From Desulfobacteraceae bacterium (GTDB lineage: Bacteria > Desulfobacterota > Desulfobacteria > Desulfobacterales > UBA11574), in assembly GCA_029857875.1 (NCBI GenBank), contig JAOUGB010000171.1, positions 1-5,897 of the forward strand: DNA of 5,897 nt. The letters run 5' to 3'. A program made the translations under genes and the position numbers. Below are positions 5,597 to 5,897 of the stretch, in pieces (the first letter of the stretch is position 1; every line of letters starts with the position of its first letter). A model generated the notes under the pieces. The model saw only the letters and a list, made by a program, of their open reading frames with translations. It was not told the origin of the DNA and did no database searches.

Positions 5597-5897
5597 CTAA
5601 AGGGCTTCTACTTCAATATTTCGCCTGGCAGCAACCTGTTCGCGACTCTGCAATCGAGAAAGACCTTCAATAGTAGCCTTAACGACATTGTGAGGATTAT
5701 GAGACCCCATACACTTTGTCAGAATATTCTGAATACCTGCGGCTTCCAGCACAGCTCGAACAGCTCCGCCTGCGATAAGGCCGGTACCTTTGGAAGCAGG
5801 TTTTAACAGAACGCGGCCGGCACCATATTTTCCGACAACGACATAAGGTATCGTCTCATTAACCAAAGGTATTTTGACCATGTTCTTTTTAGCTTTC
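5597..5897 (-). CDS. rpsE: 30S ribosomal protein S5 (5' part cut off by the window edge)
   Basis: S5 is a small-subunit protein at the decoding region and mRNA entry, important for fidelity. Only the last 99 residues and the TAG stop (5597-5599) are visible; the N-terminal double-stranded-RNA-binding-like domain lies beyond base 5897. The visible part opens with [18 protein letters not shown], then [20 protein letters not shown] and [20 protein letters not shown], the conserved S5 C-terminal domain, followed by [16 protein letters not shown]. It ends in NIEVEAL, a shorter tail than the E. coli protein has. The methionine at 5879-5881 is internal, not the start. A 103-nt spacer, long for this place in the operon, separates it from rpmD. 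Confidence 0.97.
   Translation of the reverse strand, partial: KAKKNMVKIPLVNETIPYVVVGKYGAGRVLLKPASKGTGLIAGGAVRAVLEAAGIQNILTKCMGSHNPHNVVKATIEGLSRLQSREQVAARRNIEVEAL

Overview
The window is a ribosomal-protein and translation-core cluster from a bacterium, with every gene on the minus strand. Reading in the direction of transcription (high to low coordinates), the order is rpsE (5' part outside the window) - rpmD - rplO - secY - infA - rpmJ - rpsM - rpsK - rpsD - rpoA - rplQ (3' end outside the window). This is the classical end of the spc operon running into the alpha operon. No mobile element, CRISPR array, tRNA or rRNA is visible, and nothing suggests recent transfer.

Organism: moderately AT-rich DNA, a four-cysteine (zinc-type) S4, a C+ type L36, an alpha subunit whose N-terminus carries [12 protein letters not shown], and a SecY beginning [18 protein letters not shown] all remind me of Desulfobacterota (former Deltaproteobacteria), perhaps Desulfobacterales. 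That assignment rests on recalled family resemblance, not on a search.

Layout: the spc-side genes are tightly packed. rpmD and rplO abut (TAGATG), and the rplO stop and secY start are separated by one base. The exception is a 103-nt gap between rpsE and rpmD. After secY the usual adk and map genes are absent and infA follows after 30 nt. The alpha-side genes are spaced more widely than is typical: infA-rpmJ 80 nt, rpsK-rpsM 70 nt, rpsD-rpsK 119 nt and rpoA-rpsD 104 nt. Most of these spacers contain inverted repeats, the best being a perfect 10-bp inverted repeat just upstream of the rpsD Shine-Dalgarno. rpsM and rpsD, the latter encoding the usual alpha-operon repressor S4, both start with TTG behind a strong AAGGAGG.

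Function: the products are small- and large-subunit ribosomal proteins (S5, S13, S11, S4; L30, L15, L36, L17), initiation factor IF-1, the SecY translocon channel and the RNA polymerase alpha subunit, so the locus couples synthesis of ribosomes, RNA polymerase and the secretion machinery. I do not see an undescribed multi-gene system. What merits a second look is the set of spacers (possible mRNA control elements) and a 27-codon open frame between rpsE and rpmD.
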